This document shows, piece after piece, positions 17,167 through 24,480 of a stretch of DNA of 64,000 nucleotides. Every line of letters starts with the position of its first letter. The first letter of the stretch is position 1. Below the pieces are notes generated by a model. It was not told where the DNA came from, searched no databases, and saw nothing but the letters and a program-made list of their open reading frames with translations. The DNA is from an uncultured Oscillospiraceae bacterium. GTDB lineage: Bacteria; Bacillota; Clostridia; Oscillospirales; Ruminococcaceae. The translations under genes were made by a program, and so were the position numbers. The stretch spans positions 70,902 to 134,901 of the forward strand of contig CAJUSD010000005.1 in NCBI GenBank assembly GCA_910589145.1, read 5' to 3'.

Positions 17167-19509
17167 ATGGAATTTAAAACATTGTTATATGCAAATCTTC
17201 GACGGCATCGGAGCGGGTTAGCTGGTATCTTCCTTTTAATTTTTTTGTCATCCCTTTCTCTTTCCTCGGTATTGACTGTTTGGCATAACTCCGGCAGTTA
17301 TCTGGAAGCAGAGCTGAACCGGGTTGGTTTCGGGGACTTAACCGCTTGGGTTTCAGGCAAATTTGACGGCCTTCCAACAGAAATTGCCGCCCTTGACGCT
17401 GTGGAACAGGTGGAAAGCCAGAAAATCATTTTCACTAATTACACCCTGAATGGTCAGGAATCAGACAGTGAAGGCCAGCTTATCCTCTATACACCGGAGG
17501 AAAACCATTACCGCTTTTTTTCCGAAGATTTTTCCGGTTATATGAGCCAGCCAAAGGAAATCCAGCCGGGAACAGTTTATGTTTCCCCATCTCTTGTCTC
17601 CATGTTCGGGGCGGAAATCGGGGATGAAATGGTTTTTCCCATTGCCCGCTCTGGGAAAAATATAACCCTGGCAATTGCGGGGTGGTTTGAAGATCCGTTC
17701 ATGGGCAGTTCTATGATTGGGATGAAGGGTTTTCTTATCAGCGGAAACGACCGGCAAACCGCATTGTCCATTTTGGAATCTGCTGGCATTGATGCATTAG
17801 CGCGAGACGGAGCTATGCTCCATATTTCCGCTAGGGACAAAAAACTTACTGCGTCAGAGCTTGGCGCGGAAATCAATTCCAGTACTTCCCTGCCCCAGTA
17901 CGCCGAATTTGTCCACAGCCGGGAGGCTGTCTCTGGCTTTATGCTGGTGCTGCAAAATGCCTTTGGCGGTTTTCTTCTGGCTTTTGCTGCTGTTCTGCTA
18001 TTTGCATCTGTGGCGGTGCTGGGGCATCAGATACAAAGCGGCATCCGCCAGGATTATGTAAATATTGGTATCCTGAAAACCATGGGTCTGACCAATAAAT
18101 GTTTGAGGGCAGTTCAGGCAGCGCAGTATTTGACGGCTATCCTTCCAGGGATGCTTTTAGGGCTTATACTGGTTCCCGCAGTAAGCAGGACAATTGCCGC
18201 TGCAACCCTTGCCACTACCGGAATCCTTATTCCATCATCTCTGCCGTCAGCCCTCTGTTTTGCGGCTTTTGTCCTTGTATTGGCTGTTCCCGCTGTCTTT
18301 CTTTTTTGGAAATTAGGAAAGCTCGGCCGTGTTGCACCTATGGGGGCCATTCGGGGCAAAACAGGCGGAGGACTGATTTCAGTAAAGGGTTTGCCCAGTC
18401 TTTCCAGCATCTGGCTGGGCGGGAGCCTTGCCCTGCGCCAATTTGTCACAGGAATGGGGCGATATCTGGGAGCCTGCCTTGTGGCTGCACTGTTGGTATT
18501 CTTTGCCTCAGTTGTTGGGCGGATGGATTCCTGGCTTGGCCCTAACGGTAAGGGCATGATGGACGCCTTTAATCCTGCCGACCATGATCTTGGCGTACAG
18601 TCTTTCGGCACGCTGGTTCAGGAGGATTTTGAGAAAACCATCCGGCAGTACAGCGATATTACCGACGTTTATCTTCTGGCTATGCCCGGCGTTACAGTAA
18701 ACGGGGTAGACCATACCGCTAACGTTATTGACCAGCCGGAGCGGTTTCATCTTCTGGAGGGAAGCCCCTGTTATGGTGAAAATGAAATTGTCATTACCCG
18801 ATACATGGCGGCGGACTTTGACGTTTCCATTGGCGATACCCTTACCGTGGGGAGCAGCCAAGGCAGCAGGGAATACCTTGTCACTGGAATTTACTCCTGC
18901 GCCAACGATATGGGAGCCACTATCGGCATGAGCCGGGAAGGGTATTTGAAAATTGGAATGGATCACCCCAATCTCTGGTGCTGGCATTACTTTTTATCCG
19001 ATCCCTCCCAAAAACCTGCTATTGTAAAGGCTCTGGAATCGGCCTATGGCGGGGATGTTCACGTCCACGAAAATACCTGGCCGGGGTTGTTTGGCATTAT
19101 TGCAGCAATGCGGGCGCTTACCCTTTTCCTTTATGGTATGGCGGCATTGTTTATACTTATTGTCACCGCTATGACCAGTGGAAGGCTGCTTGCGGCAGAA
19201 CGCCGGAACTTAGCCATATACAGGGCAATGGGGTTTACACCGGGAAGTCTGCGCTTTACCTTTGCCCTGCGGTTTGGAATAGCGGCAGTCCCCGGCTTTC
19301 TGGTTGGGACGGTGCTGGCGGCAATATTCACTGACCCTCTGGTTTCCGCTGCCATGGAACTGGCGGGAATCAGCAGCTTTTCCTCCCGTCCGGGGCTTGG
19401 AACTATCCTGTTTCCTGGTATATCCATTACTTTGTTGTTTTTTGCCTCTGGTTGGATGACAGCAGGGAAAATCTCTAAAACCCATATGTCCATACTGGCA
19501 GCAGATTGA
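17167..19509 (+). CDS. FtsX-like ABC transporter permease
   Basis: 780-residue membrane protein, large two-module permease of the FtsX/MacB type. It has an N-terminal helix (about 17-38), a long extracellular domain to about 255, three helices near 260-400 (first FtsX domain, with the charged cytoplasmic turn GILKTMGLTNK), another helix near 435, a second extracellular domain, and three helices from about 645 to the end with the matching turn LAIYRAMGFTPG. It starts 19 bases after the ATPase gene. No stop-to-promoter gap within the operon; a new promoter follows at 19554. Confidence 0.9.
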   Translation: MEFKTLLYANLRRHRSGLAGIFLLIFLSSLSLSSVLTVWHNSGSYLEAELNRVGFGDLTAWVSGKFDGLPTEIAALDAVEQVESQKIIFTNYTLNGQESDSEGQLILYTPEENHYRFFSEDFSGYMSQPKEIQPGTVYVSPSLVSMFGAEIGDEMVFPIARSGKNITLAIAGWFEDPFMGSSMIGMKGFLISGNDRQTALSILESAGIDALARDGAMLHISARDKKLTASELGAEINSSTSLPQYAEFVHSREAVSGFMLVLQNAFGGFLLAFAAVLLFASVAVLGHQIQSGIRQDYVNIGILKTMGLTNKCLRAVQAAQYLTAILPGMLLGLILVPAVSRTIAAATLATTGILIPSSLPSALCFAAFVLVLAVPAVFLFWKLGKLGRVAPMGAIRGKTGGGLISVKGLPSLSSIWLGGSLALRQFVTGMGRYLGACLVAALLVFFASVVGRMDSWLGPNGKGMMDAFNPADHDLGVQSFGTLVQEDFEKTIRQYSDITDVYLLAMPGVTVNGVDHTANVIDQPERFHLLEGSPCYGENEIVITRYMAADFDVSIGDTLTVGSSQGSREYLVTGIYSCANDMGATIGMSREGYLKIGMDHPNLWCWHYFLSDPSQKPAIVKALESAYGGDVHVHENTWPGLFGIIAAMRALTLFLYGMAALFILIVTAMTSGRLLAAERRNLAIYRAMGFTPGSLRFTFALRFGIAAVPGFLVGTVLAAIFTDPLVSAAMELAGISSFSSRPGLGTILFPGISITLLFFASGWMTAGKISKTHMSILAAD

Positions 19510-19553
19510 TTTACTATGCTTTTTTATCATGGACATATATTTATTATAAGTAT

Positions 19554-19582
19554 TTGCTATATTTAGAAACCCGGATTATAAT
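19554..19582 (+). promoter_or_regulatory. promoter of the cyclophilin-like lipoprotein operon
   Basis: TTGCTA (19554-19559), 17-base spacer, TATAAT (19577-19582), 45 bases before the gene at 19627. It separates this group from the ABC permease gene. Confidence 0.75.
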
Positions 19583-19626
19583 TAGGATTCAGAAAAACAT
19601 AATGTACTTGGAAAGGATGTACTGCA

Positions 19627-20325
19627 ATGAAAAGAAAATTATTCAAAACAGTTTCGATTTTTTTAATTTTAACTGCTTCCCTTGCTGGATGCAGCCAAAA
19701 CACGCTTTCCAGCTCCCAGGACAGCAGTTCAACAGCAGGTTTAGGCCAGGCCAGCATCATAAACAGTTCCAGCGAAAGCCCTTCCAGCCCTGACAGCAGT
19801 CCTACAAATACTTCTATCAGCACTGGCAGCCAGGAGAGCAATATAACGGTTCTTGCTGCCAACGAAAACAACAGTTCACAGGAAACCATCAGCGCAGAAC
19901 CAGAAAATGGCTCTGATACAGAACTTATTGTTCAGTTTGGGCAGGATGGTACATCCTTTACCATGCATCTATATGACAACGAGACTGCGGCAGCCATTGC
20001 CCGCCATGTGGGAACTGCAAGCTGGCAGCTTCCTATCTACCACTATGACGATTATGACAACTGGGAAGTTATGCAGTACTATGATATCCCCAGCAGGTAT
20101 GAAATCCCGTCCAACCCCGAAAGGATTGCCAGCGAAGCCGCTGGGACAGTTTACTACTCAGAGCCTAACCGTATTGTTCTGTTTTTCCACGAGGCGGAAG
20201 TCTCCGGTGAATATACCCCTGTAGGTTACTTTGATGATACAGACGAATTTGTAAGCGCCGTTGAAAACAACCCGGTTCTGGAGGGCTGGGGGAACAAGCT
20301 GGTATTTATCAGCCCAAGCAAGTAA
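19627..20325 (+). CDS. lipoprotein with cyclophilin-like domain
   Basis: 232 residues. Signal peptide with lipobox LAGC (C22), a long Ser/Asn/Thr-rich linker (about 23-98), then a C-terminal domain of the cyclophilin-like beta-barrel type: TSFTMHLYDNETAAAIARHV, ASEAAGTVYYSEPNRIVLFF and YTPVGYFDDTDEF. Such domains (Cyclophil_like2 type) are structurally like peptidyl-prolyl isomerases, but most have no shown enzyme activity. It has its own promoter and AAAGGA before the ATG. A related domain is encoded at 22082-22663, four genes further on. Confidence 0.8.
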   Translation: MKRKLFKTVSIFLILTASLAGCSQNTLSSSQDSSSTAGLGQASIINSSSESPSSPDSSPTNTSISTGSQESNITVLAANENNSSQETISAEPENGSDTELIVQFGQDGTSFTMHLYDNETAAAIARHVGTASWQLPIYHYDDYDNWEVMQYYDIPSRYEIPSNPERIASEAAGTVYYSEPNRIVLFFHEAEVSGEYTPVGYFDDTDEFVSAVENNPVLEGWGNKLVFISPSK

Positions 20326-20351
20326 GTACAGGTAAAGAGAGAAGGGTAAAC

Positions 20352-20582
20352 ATGAAGCTTTCCTGTTCTGAGGAAGATATCATTCAAAATCTGCGGGATG
20401 CAGGCTGTAACGAAAAGGATATTTCTTCCTTTTTAGAGTGTATCAAGTGCGGAAGGGAACCAGAGAGTTTCCGGCTGCTGAAAAAACAGCGGAGCCGCCT
20501 TTTAGATACTGTCCATGAAGAACAGAAAAAGATAGACTGCCTGGATTATTTGGTATACCAGATGAAAAAAACAAACAAATGA
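20352..20582 (+). CDS. small conserved protein, unknown function
   Basis: 76-residue hydrophilic, mainly helical protein. It begins MKLSCSEEDIIQNLRDAGCNEKDI and ends in a charged segment, RSRLLDTVHEEQKKIDCLDYLVYQM, that looks like a short coiled coil with an exposed cysteine. From memory, similar small proteins occur next to DUF3737 genes, as here (15 bases before the next start). No enzyme motif. Role unknown; a partner of the neighbouring beta-helix protein is a guess from position. Confidence 0.65.
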   Translation: MKLSCSEEDIIQNLRDAGCNEKDISSFLECIKCGREPESFRLLKKQRSRLLDTVHEEQKKIDCLDYLVYQMKKTNK

Positions 20583-20596
20583 AAGGAGCTTTTCAG

Positions 20597-21448
20597 ATGA
20601 AAACCATTGCAAACAGAACTTTTGATGAAGAACGGGCATTTTACGGTGAGGAAAGCGTTTTAGTAAAGGATTGCTCCTTCGATGGCCCCGCCGACGGGGA
20701 AAGCGCCTTTAAAGAAGGGAAAAACGTCCATATTGACGGCTGCTTTTTCAATCTCCGCTATCCATTCTGGCACGACGAGGGGCTTGTAATTACAAGCTCA
20801 GAGATGACCGAGCTTTGCCGGGCTGCTCTATGGTACTCACATGATGTAGAAATTCAGGACAGCAAGCTTCATGGTATCAAGGCCCTTCGGGAGTGCGGCA
20901 ATGTTCGGATAAAGGGATGTGACATCATCTCCCCGGAATTCGGATGGTCTACTCGGGGAATTGAAGTGGAAGGCTGCACCATCCAAAGCGAATATTTTAT
21001 GATGCGTTCCGTTAATCTTACTTTCCAAGATGTGCAGATGAAGGGAAAATATTCCTTCCAGTACATTGAGAACGCTGTGTTTGAGAACTGCACTTTTGAT
21101 ACCAAAGACGCTTTTTGGCATGGAAAAAATATTACTGTGAAAAACAGTGTAATAAAGGGAGAATATCTGGCCTGGTACAGCGAAAATGTCACATTCATTA
21201 ACTGCAAAATTATCGGTACGCAGCCCCTTTGCTATTGCAGGAACCTCCGTCTGATTGACTGCGAGATGATTGACACAGACCTTGCTTTCGAGCGTTCAGA
21301 GGTGGAAGCAGCCCTTACCGCTCCCATTGACAGTATAAAAAATCCCCTGTCCGGCCATATCTATGTTCCGTCAGTTGGGAAAATTATTCGGGACATAGAC
21401 GGGGCCAGCGGGGAGATTATTATAGCAAAAAAATGCCAATGTGCTTAA
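20597..21448 (+). CDS. DUF3737 family right-handed beta-helix protein
   Basis: 283 residues from the ATG at 20597, chosen because GAAAGGAG lies upstream; the in-frame ATG at 20579 overlaps the preceding stop and has no site. The sequence is a ladder of short imperfect repeats of the form (V/I)-x-(I/F)-x-(N/D/G)-C-x-(I/F), for example VHIDGCFFN, VEIQDSKLHG, VRIKGCDIIS, VTFINCKIIG and LRLIDCEMID, which is the pattern of a pectate-lyase-like right-handed beta-helix. No signal peptide, so cytoplasmic. The family is widespread in gut Firmicutes and its function is not known. Confidence 0.85.
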   Translation: MKTIANRTFDEERAFYGEESVLVKDCSFDGPADGESAFKEGKNVHIDGCFFNLRYPFWHDEGLVITSSEMTELCRAALWYSHDVEIQDSKLHGIKALRECGNVRIKGCDIISPEFGWSTRGIEVEGCTIQSEYFMMRSVNLTFQDVQMKGKYSFQYIENAVFENCTFDTKDAFWHGKNITVKNSVIKGEYLAWYSENVTFINCKIIGTQPLCYCRNLRLIDCEMIDTDLAFERSEVEAALTAPIDSIKNPLSGHIYVPSVGKIIRDIDGASGEIIIAKKCQCA

Positions 21449-21470
21449 TGCTTTGAAGGGGAAAATAAAA

Positions 21471-22085
21471 ATGGGGTTTCTTCTGAAAGGCATTTGTATT
21501 GGTCTGCTGTTTGGCATTCCGGCGGGTGCTGTCGGGGCTTTGACGGTACAGCGCACCCTCCACGGCGGAGCTAAGGCGGGACTTTTCACTGGGCTTGGCT
21601 CCTCGGCGGCAGACTGTTTTTATGCTTCGGTTGGTGTTTTTGGCCTTACATTTATTTCGGATTTCCTTCTTCGGTTTCAGACCGCCATCCATCTTTTGGG
21701 CGGCGGTCTGGTTCTTTTCATGGGTGTCCGCCTGCTGATAAAAAAGGAAATAGCCGCTGGTGCTGCTCCCCAAGCCATTGGATTTGCAGGGATGTTTCTT
21801 TCATCCTTTATGATTGGCATTACAAACCCTGCGGAAATTCTTACATTTCTATTTGCCTTTTCCTGGTTTGGAATTTCCGGCGGAATGTTCCTTTCAGATG
21901 GCCTGCTGCTGGTCTGCGGAGTGTTTGCAGGTACTTATCTTTGGTGGGGCGCTTTGACCGTTGGAGCCGGATTTGTTGGGAAGCGAATAGACAAAGTGAA
22001 CCTGTGGGGAATCAATCGGGTTTTTGGAGGAATCCTCTGCCTTTTGGGGATAGTGGTATTCCTTCGCCTGATTTTTGAACATTGA
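21471..22085 (+). CDS. LysE/RhtB-type amino acid exporter
   Basis: 204-residue membrane protein from the ATG at 21471 (GAAGGGG upstream). Six hydrophobic segments; the family N-terminal signature is seen as GLLFGIPAGAVGALTVQRTL, followed by GLFTGLGSSAADCFYASVGVFGL and, in the middle, MIGITNPAEILTFL. LysE-type proteins export amino acids or related small molecules across the cytoplasmic membrane. It ends exactly at the start of the next gene (TTGA overlap). Substrate unknown. Confidence 0.85.
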   Translation: MGFLLKGICIGLLFGIPAGAVGALTVQRTLHGGAKAGLFTGLGSSAADCFYASVGVFGLTFISDFLLRFQTAIHLLGGGLVLFMGVRLLIKKEIAAGAAPQAIGFAGMFLSSFMIGITNPAEILTFLFAFSWFGISGGMFLSDGLLLVCGVFAGTYLWWGALTVGAGFVGKRIDKVNLWGINRVFGGILCLLGIVVFLRLIFEH

Positions 22086-22663
22086 AACAATCAAAGAGAG
22101 GAGGGTTTGCTATAAATCACGATAGTTTGAATTTTGGGGCTGGGCTTCTTTCTCTGCTTTTGGCGTTTGCCGGATATGGCGATGTACAGGAAAATGAATC
22201 CTCGTTGCAAAGCATATGGGCGGAAAGTGCGCCGTTTGTATCTGAATCCATGGAAATCGAATCCTCACAACCGGAACTGTCAAATGAAAATGCTCAGGGG
22301 GCCAGCGAAATGAAACTGAATGTACAAGCAGGAGGGCGCACCTTTTCTGCGGCCTTTGAGGACAACGACACTGTAAATGCTTTTATGGAAATGATACGGG
22401 ATGCTCCCATAATGATCCAAATGAGTGATTATTCCGGTTTTGAAAAAGTGGGATCTTTGGGGAAAAGCCTGCCTGCTGACGACCGTCAAACCACCACCCA
22501 GGCGGGGGACATTGTTTTATACAATGGAAATCAAATTGTTATTTTCTATGGTTCTAATGCCTGGAGCTATACAAGGCTGGGGAAAATTGATGACCTTTCC
22601 GGCTGGGAGGAAGCTTTGGGAACTGGGGATGTAACTGTGACTTTTTCTTTAGCTGGGCGGTAA
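22082..22663 (+). CDS. cyclophilin-like domain protein, decayed lipoprotein signal
   Basis: Up to 193 residues. The C-terminal half (from about 75) is a cyclophilin-like domain: MKLNVQAGGRTFSAAFEDND, LPADDRQTTTQAGDIVLYNG and QIVIFYGSNAWSYTRLGKI. The N-terminus looks like a lipoprotein signal, but where LAGC is expected it reads AFAGYGD, with TAT (Tyr) instead of a Cys codon. The start is also unclear: the longest reading uses TTG at 22082, overlapping the LysE stop, with no site before it; the only good ribosome site (AGAGGAGGG, 22097-22105) stands six bases before an in-frame ATA (22112), not ATG. The gene may be losing function or be translated weakly by coupling. Confidence 0.55.
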   Translation: MKQSKRGGFAINHDSLNFGAGLLSLLLAFAGYGDVQENESSLQSIWAESAPFVSESMEIESSQPELSNENAQGASEMKLNVQAGGRTFSAAFEDNDTVNAFMEMIRDAPIMIQMSDYSGFEKVGSLGKSLPADDRQTTTQAGDIVLYNGNQIVIFYGSNAWSYTRLGKIDDLSGWEEALGTGDVTVTFSLAGR

Positions 22664-22912
22664 CGGTTCGCGAATTGGAATTCGCTGGGTTAAAAAGCCC
22701 TTTTAATCTCCTTTCTTATGTTGTTCCTGGTCTGGACCAGTTTCTCCCACCAAGGTATTTTGCTTTCGCAAACGGGCTTTTTTCTCTTTTAGATTTTGCT
22801 TTTTTGTAATTTTTAGTATGTTGGAGTATTTCGCGCCTGCGGGCGCGACCAGAGGAACTTTTTAGGAAAGTTCCTCTGGACTCTTCAAACCTTTTTAATC
22901 TGCTTTAGGTTA
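22661..22912. repeat. dispersed repeat, copy 2 (CGCGCCTGCGGGCGCG family)
   Basis: Begins just after the preceding gene (AACGGTTCGCGAATTGG), with core palindrome at 22832-22847, then an AGAGGAACTT...AAGTTCCTCT hairpin and CTTCAAACCTTTTTAA. Very similar to copy 1 over the whole length, except that the hairpin stem differs while staying paired. The remaining gap to 23022 holds only a possible TATAAT (22982-22987). Confidence 0.85.
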
Positions 22913-23022
22913 TATGTGTTGCAGGTTTTATCTGCAAATACGCAATTTGATTTTTTGGGAGCATTTTTTTCGATATTATGCTATAATAAGGATATCTTTG
23001 CACACAGGGGCAGTGATATCCA

Positions 23023-23724
23023 ATGAAAATGAAAATAGCAGTCTGTGACGACGAATCAACCCAGACTGAAACCATCTCCTCTATTGTCGAAAAGTGGGGG
23101 ACAACCTCTGGCCACATCTGTGAGATTAAATCCTTTTCTTCATCGGAGGCGTTTCTCTTTGACTATGATGAAGAAAAGACTTATGATATTCTTTTGCTGG
23201 ATGTAGAAATGAAAGGAATGTCCGGCGTTGACCTTGCCAAACGTATCCGCCGGGATAATAAACGGGCGGAGATTGTCTTTATAACCTCCCACTTTGAGTT
23301 TTTCGGCGAGGGTTATGAGGTGAACGCCCTTCATTATCTGATTAAGCCTATTACAGAGGAAAAACTGCTGCCGGTACTTTCCAGGGCAGCAGAAAAACTT
23401 TCAGTGGAACCGCCTTCCCTGGTGGTTATCTGCGAAAGCGGAACCGTCAAACTTTGGGAATCTGAAATTGTATATGTGGAATCTCTGCTGCACTATATTA
23501 TAATCCATACTTTAAAAGGGGATTACAAAACTAAGGAAAGTATCTCCGCCTTTTCGGAGAGGGTCAGCAATGATTTTTACCGTGTCCATCGTTCCTATCT
23601 GGCATCCCTCAAACACATTGTAAGGATATCAAGGAATACAATATGTATGGAAAATGGGACGGAACTTCCTTTGGCGCGGGGAAAATATGATGATATTAAC
23701 CGGGCGTTTATTGAGCGGAATTGA
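23023..23724 (+). CDS. LytTR-family response regulator
   Basis: 233 residues. N-terminal receiver domain with acidic pair CDDE (residues 8-11), phospho-acceptor D60 in DILLLDVEMKGMSGVDL, and the conserved Lys in HYLIKPIT near 110. The C-terminal part from about 130 is a LytTR DNA-binding domain: VKLWESEIVYVESLLHYIII, then FYRVHRSYLASLKHIVRI. LytTR regulators (AgrA, ComE, VirR types) usually control peptide secretion, bacteriocins or competence. The kinase gene follows after 10 bases, and the six exporter genes start 756 bases after this gene ends, making them the most likely target. Confidence 0.93.
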   Translation: MKMKIAVCDDESTQTETISSIVEKWGTTSGHICEIKSFSSSEAFLFDYDEEKTYDILLLDVEMKGMSGVDLAKRIRRDNKRAEIVFITSHFEFFGEGYEVNALHYLIKPITEEKLLPVLSRAAEKLSVEPPSLVVICESGTVKLWESEIVYVESLLHYIIIHTLKGDYKTKESISAFSERVSNDFYRVHRSYLASLKHIVRISRNTICMENGTELPLARGKYDDINRAFIERN

Positions 23725-23734
23725 GGGCGGAAGT

Positions 23735-24385
23735 ATGAGAAAGAAAACATATTTGAAGCTTGTGGAATATCAGACGGAGCAGGCAAAGCGGCACTTGGGA
23801 GAGGTTCGAAGCATCTATACGGAAATGCGGGGTTACAAACATGATTTCCACCACCACCTTCAAACCTTGAAAGGCCAGTTGAAAGCCGGGGAGCTGGAAC
23901 GGGCGCTGGTATATATTGAACAGCTTAACCATCAGCTTATGAATGTAGATACCCTGTTAAAAACAGGAAATGTTTCCCTGGATGCAATTCTTTCAGCAAA
24001 AGTCGCCCAGGCAAAAGCAGAAAATATTGCTGTGACAGTAAAAGCATCTGTACCTGATCATCTTACTATTACCGATGCAGAACTGAGCATTATTGTAGGG
24101 AATCTGCTGGACAACGCCATTGAAGCCTGTCAAGCTGTACCAGAAGGGCGTTTTATTCGGCTTTATATAGCAATGAAGGGGAAAATGCTCTACTTTTCCA
24201 TGCTCAATTCTGCTGGGGAGAAGAAGCAGAGAACCGGAAAGCTTTTCCTTTCCCGCAAGAAAGGATTTCATGGCTTTGGGTTGAAAAGGGCAGAAGCTAT
24301 ATTGGAAGGCCACGGCGGATGGTGTAAATATAACAGCGAGGAGGGAGCCTTTACCTCAGAATTTCTGGTTCCCGCCATCGAATAA
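23735..24385 (+). CDS. soluble GHKL-type sensor histidine kinase (no membrane domain)
   Basis: 216 residues from the ATG at 23735; the preceding gene ends at 23724, so there is no room for a longer protein. It holds the catalytic half of an AgrC/CitA-like kinase: phospho-acceptor H36 in YKHDFHHHLQTLKGQL, N-box NLLDNAIEAC (123-132) and G-box HGFGLKRAEAIL. The six-helix sensor of ordinary AgrC is absent, leaving only about 20 helical residues before the dimerisation region. It must therefore sense inside the cell or through a partner protein. The exporters downstream are an obvious candidate partner, by analogy with transporter-dependent sensing in Bce-type modules; this is inference. Confidence 0.9.
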   Translation: MRKKTYLKLVEYQTEQAKRHLGEVRSIYTEMRGYKHDFHHHLQTLKGQLKAGELERALVYIEQLNHQLMNVDTLLKTGNVSLDAILSAKVAQAKAENIAVTVKASVPDHLTITDAELSIIVGNLLDNAIEACQAVPEGRFIRLYIAMKGKMLYFSMLNSAGEKKQRTGKLFLSRKKGFHGFGLKRAEAILEGHGGWCKYNSEEGAFTSEFLVPAIE

Positions 24386-24389
24386 ATGC

Positions 24390-24426
24390 AATTCGTGTAC
24401 TGACAGACGCAGTTAGTGCACGAATT
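24390..24426 (+). terminator. inverted repeat and T-run between kinase and exporter operon
   Basis: Arms AATTCGTGTACTGA (24390-24403) and TTAGTGCACGAATT (24413-24426) pair with two wobble-type mismatches around a 9-base loop, followed by TTCTTTTT. It can act as a terminator or attenuator. The spacer and right arm contain CAGTTAGT, close to the LytTR half-site pattern, so it may also be an operator. A possible -10 (TAGAAT, 24450-24455) lies downstream, before the first exporter gene. Confidence 0.6.
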
Positions 24427-24480
24427 TTCTTTTTCGTGGTTTTTTATGGTAGAATACAGTCCGAAGGGAGGCCAAAGCCC

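Noticed and set aside
22664..24480. Small precursor-peptide gene feeding the exporters
   Set aside because: I looked for a short frame with ribosome site and a double-Gly or Cys-rich end around the regulator genes and before the array; the gaps hold only a repeat, promoters and a hairpin.
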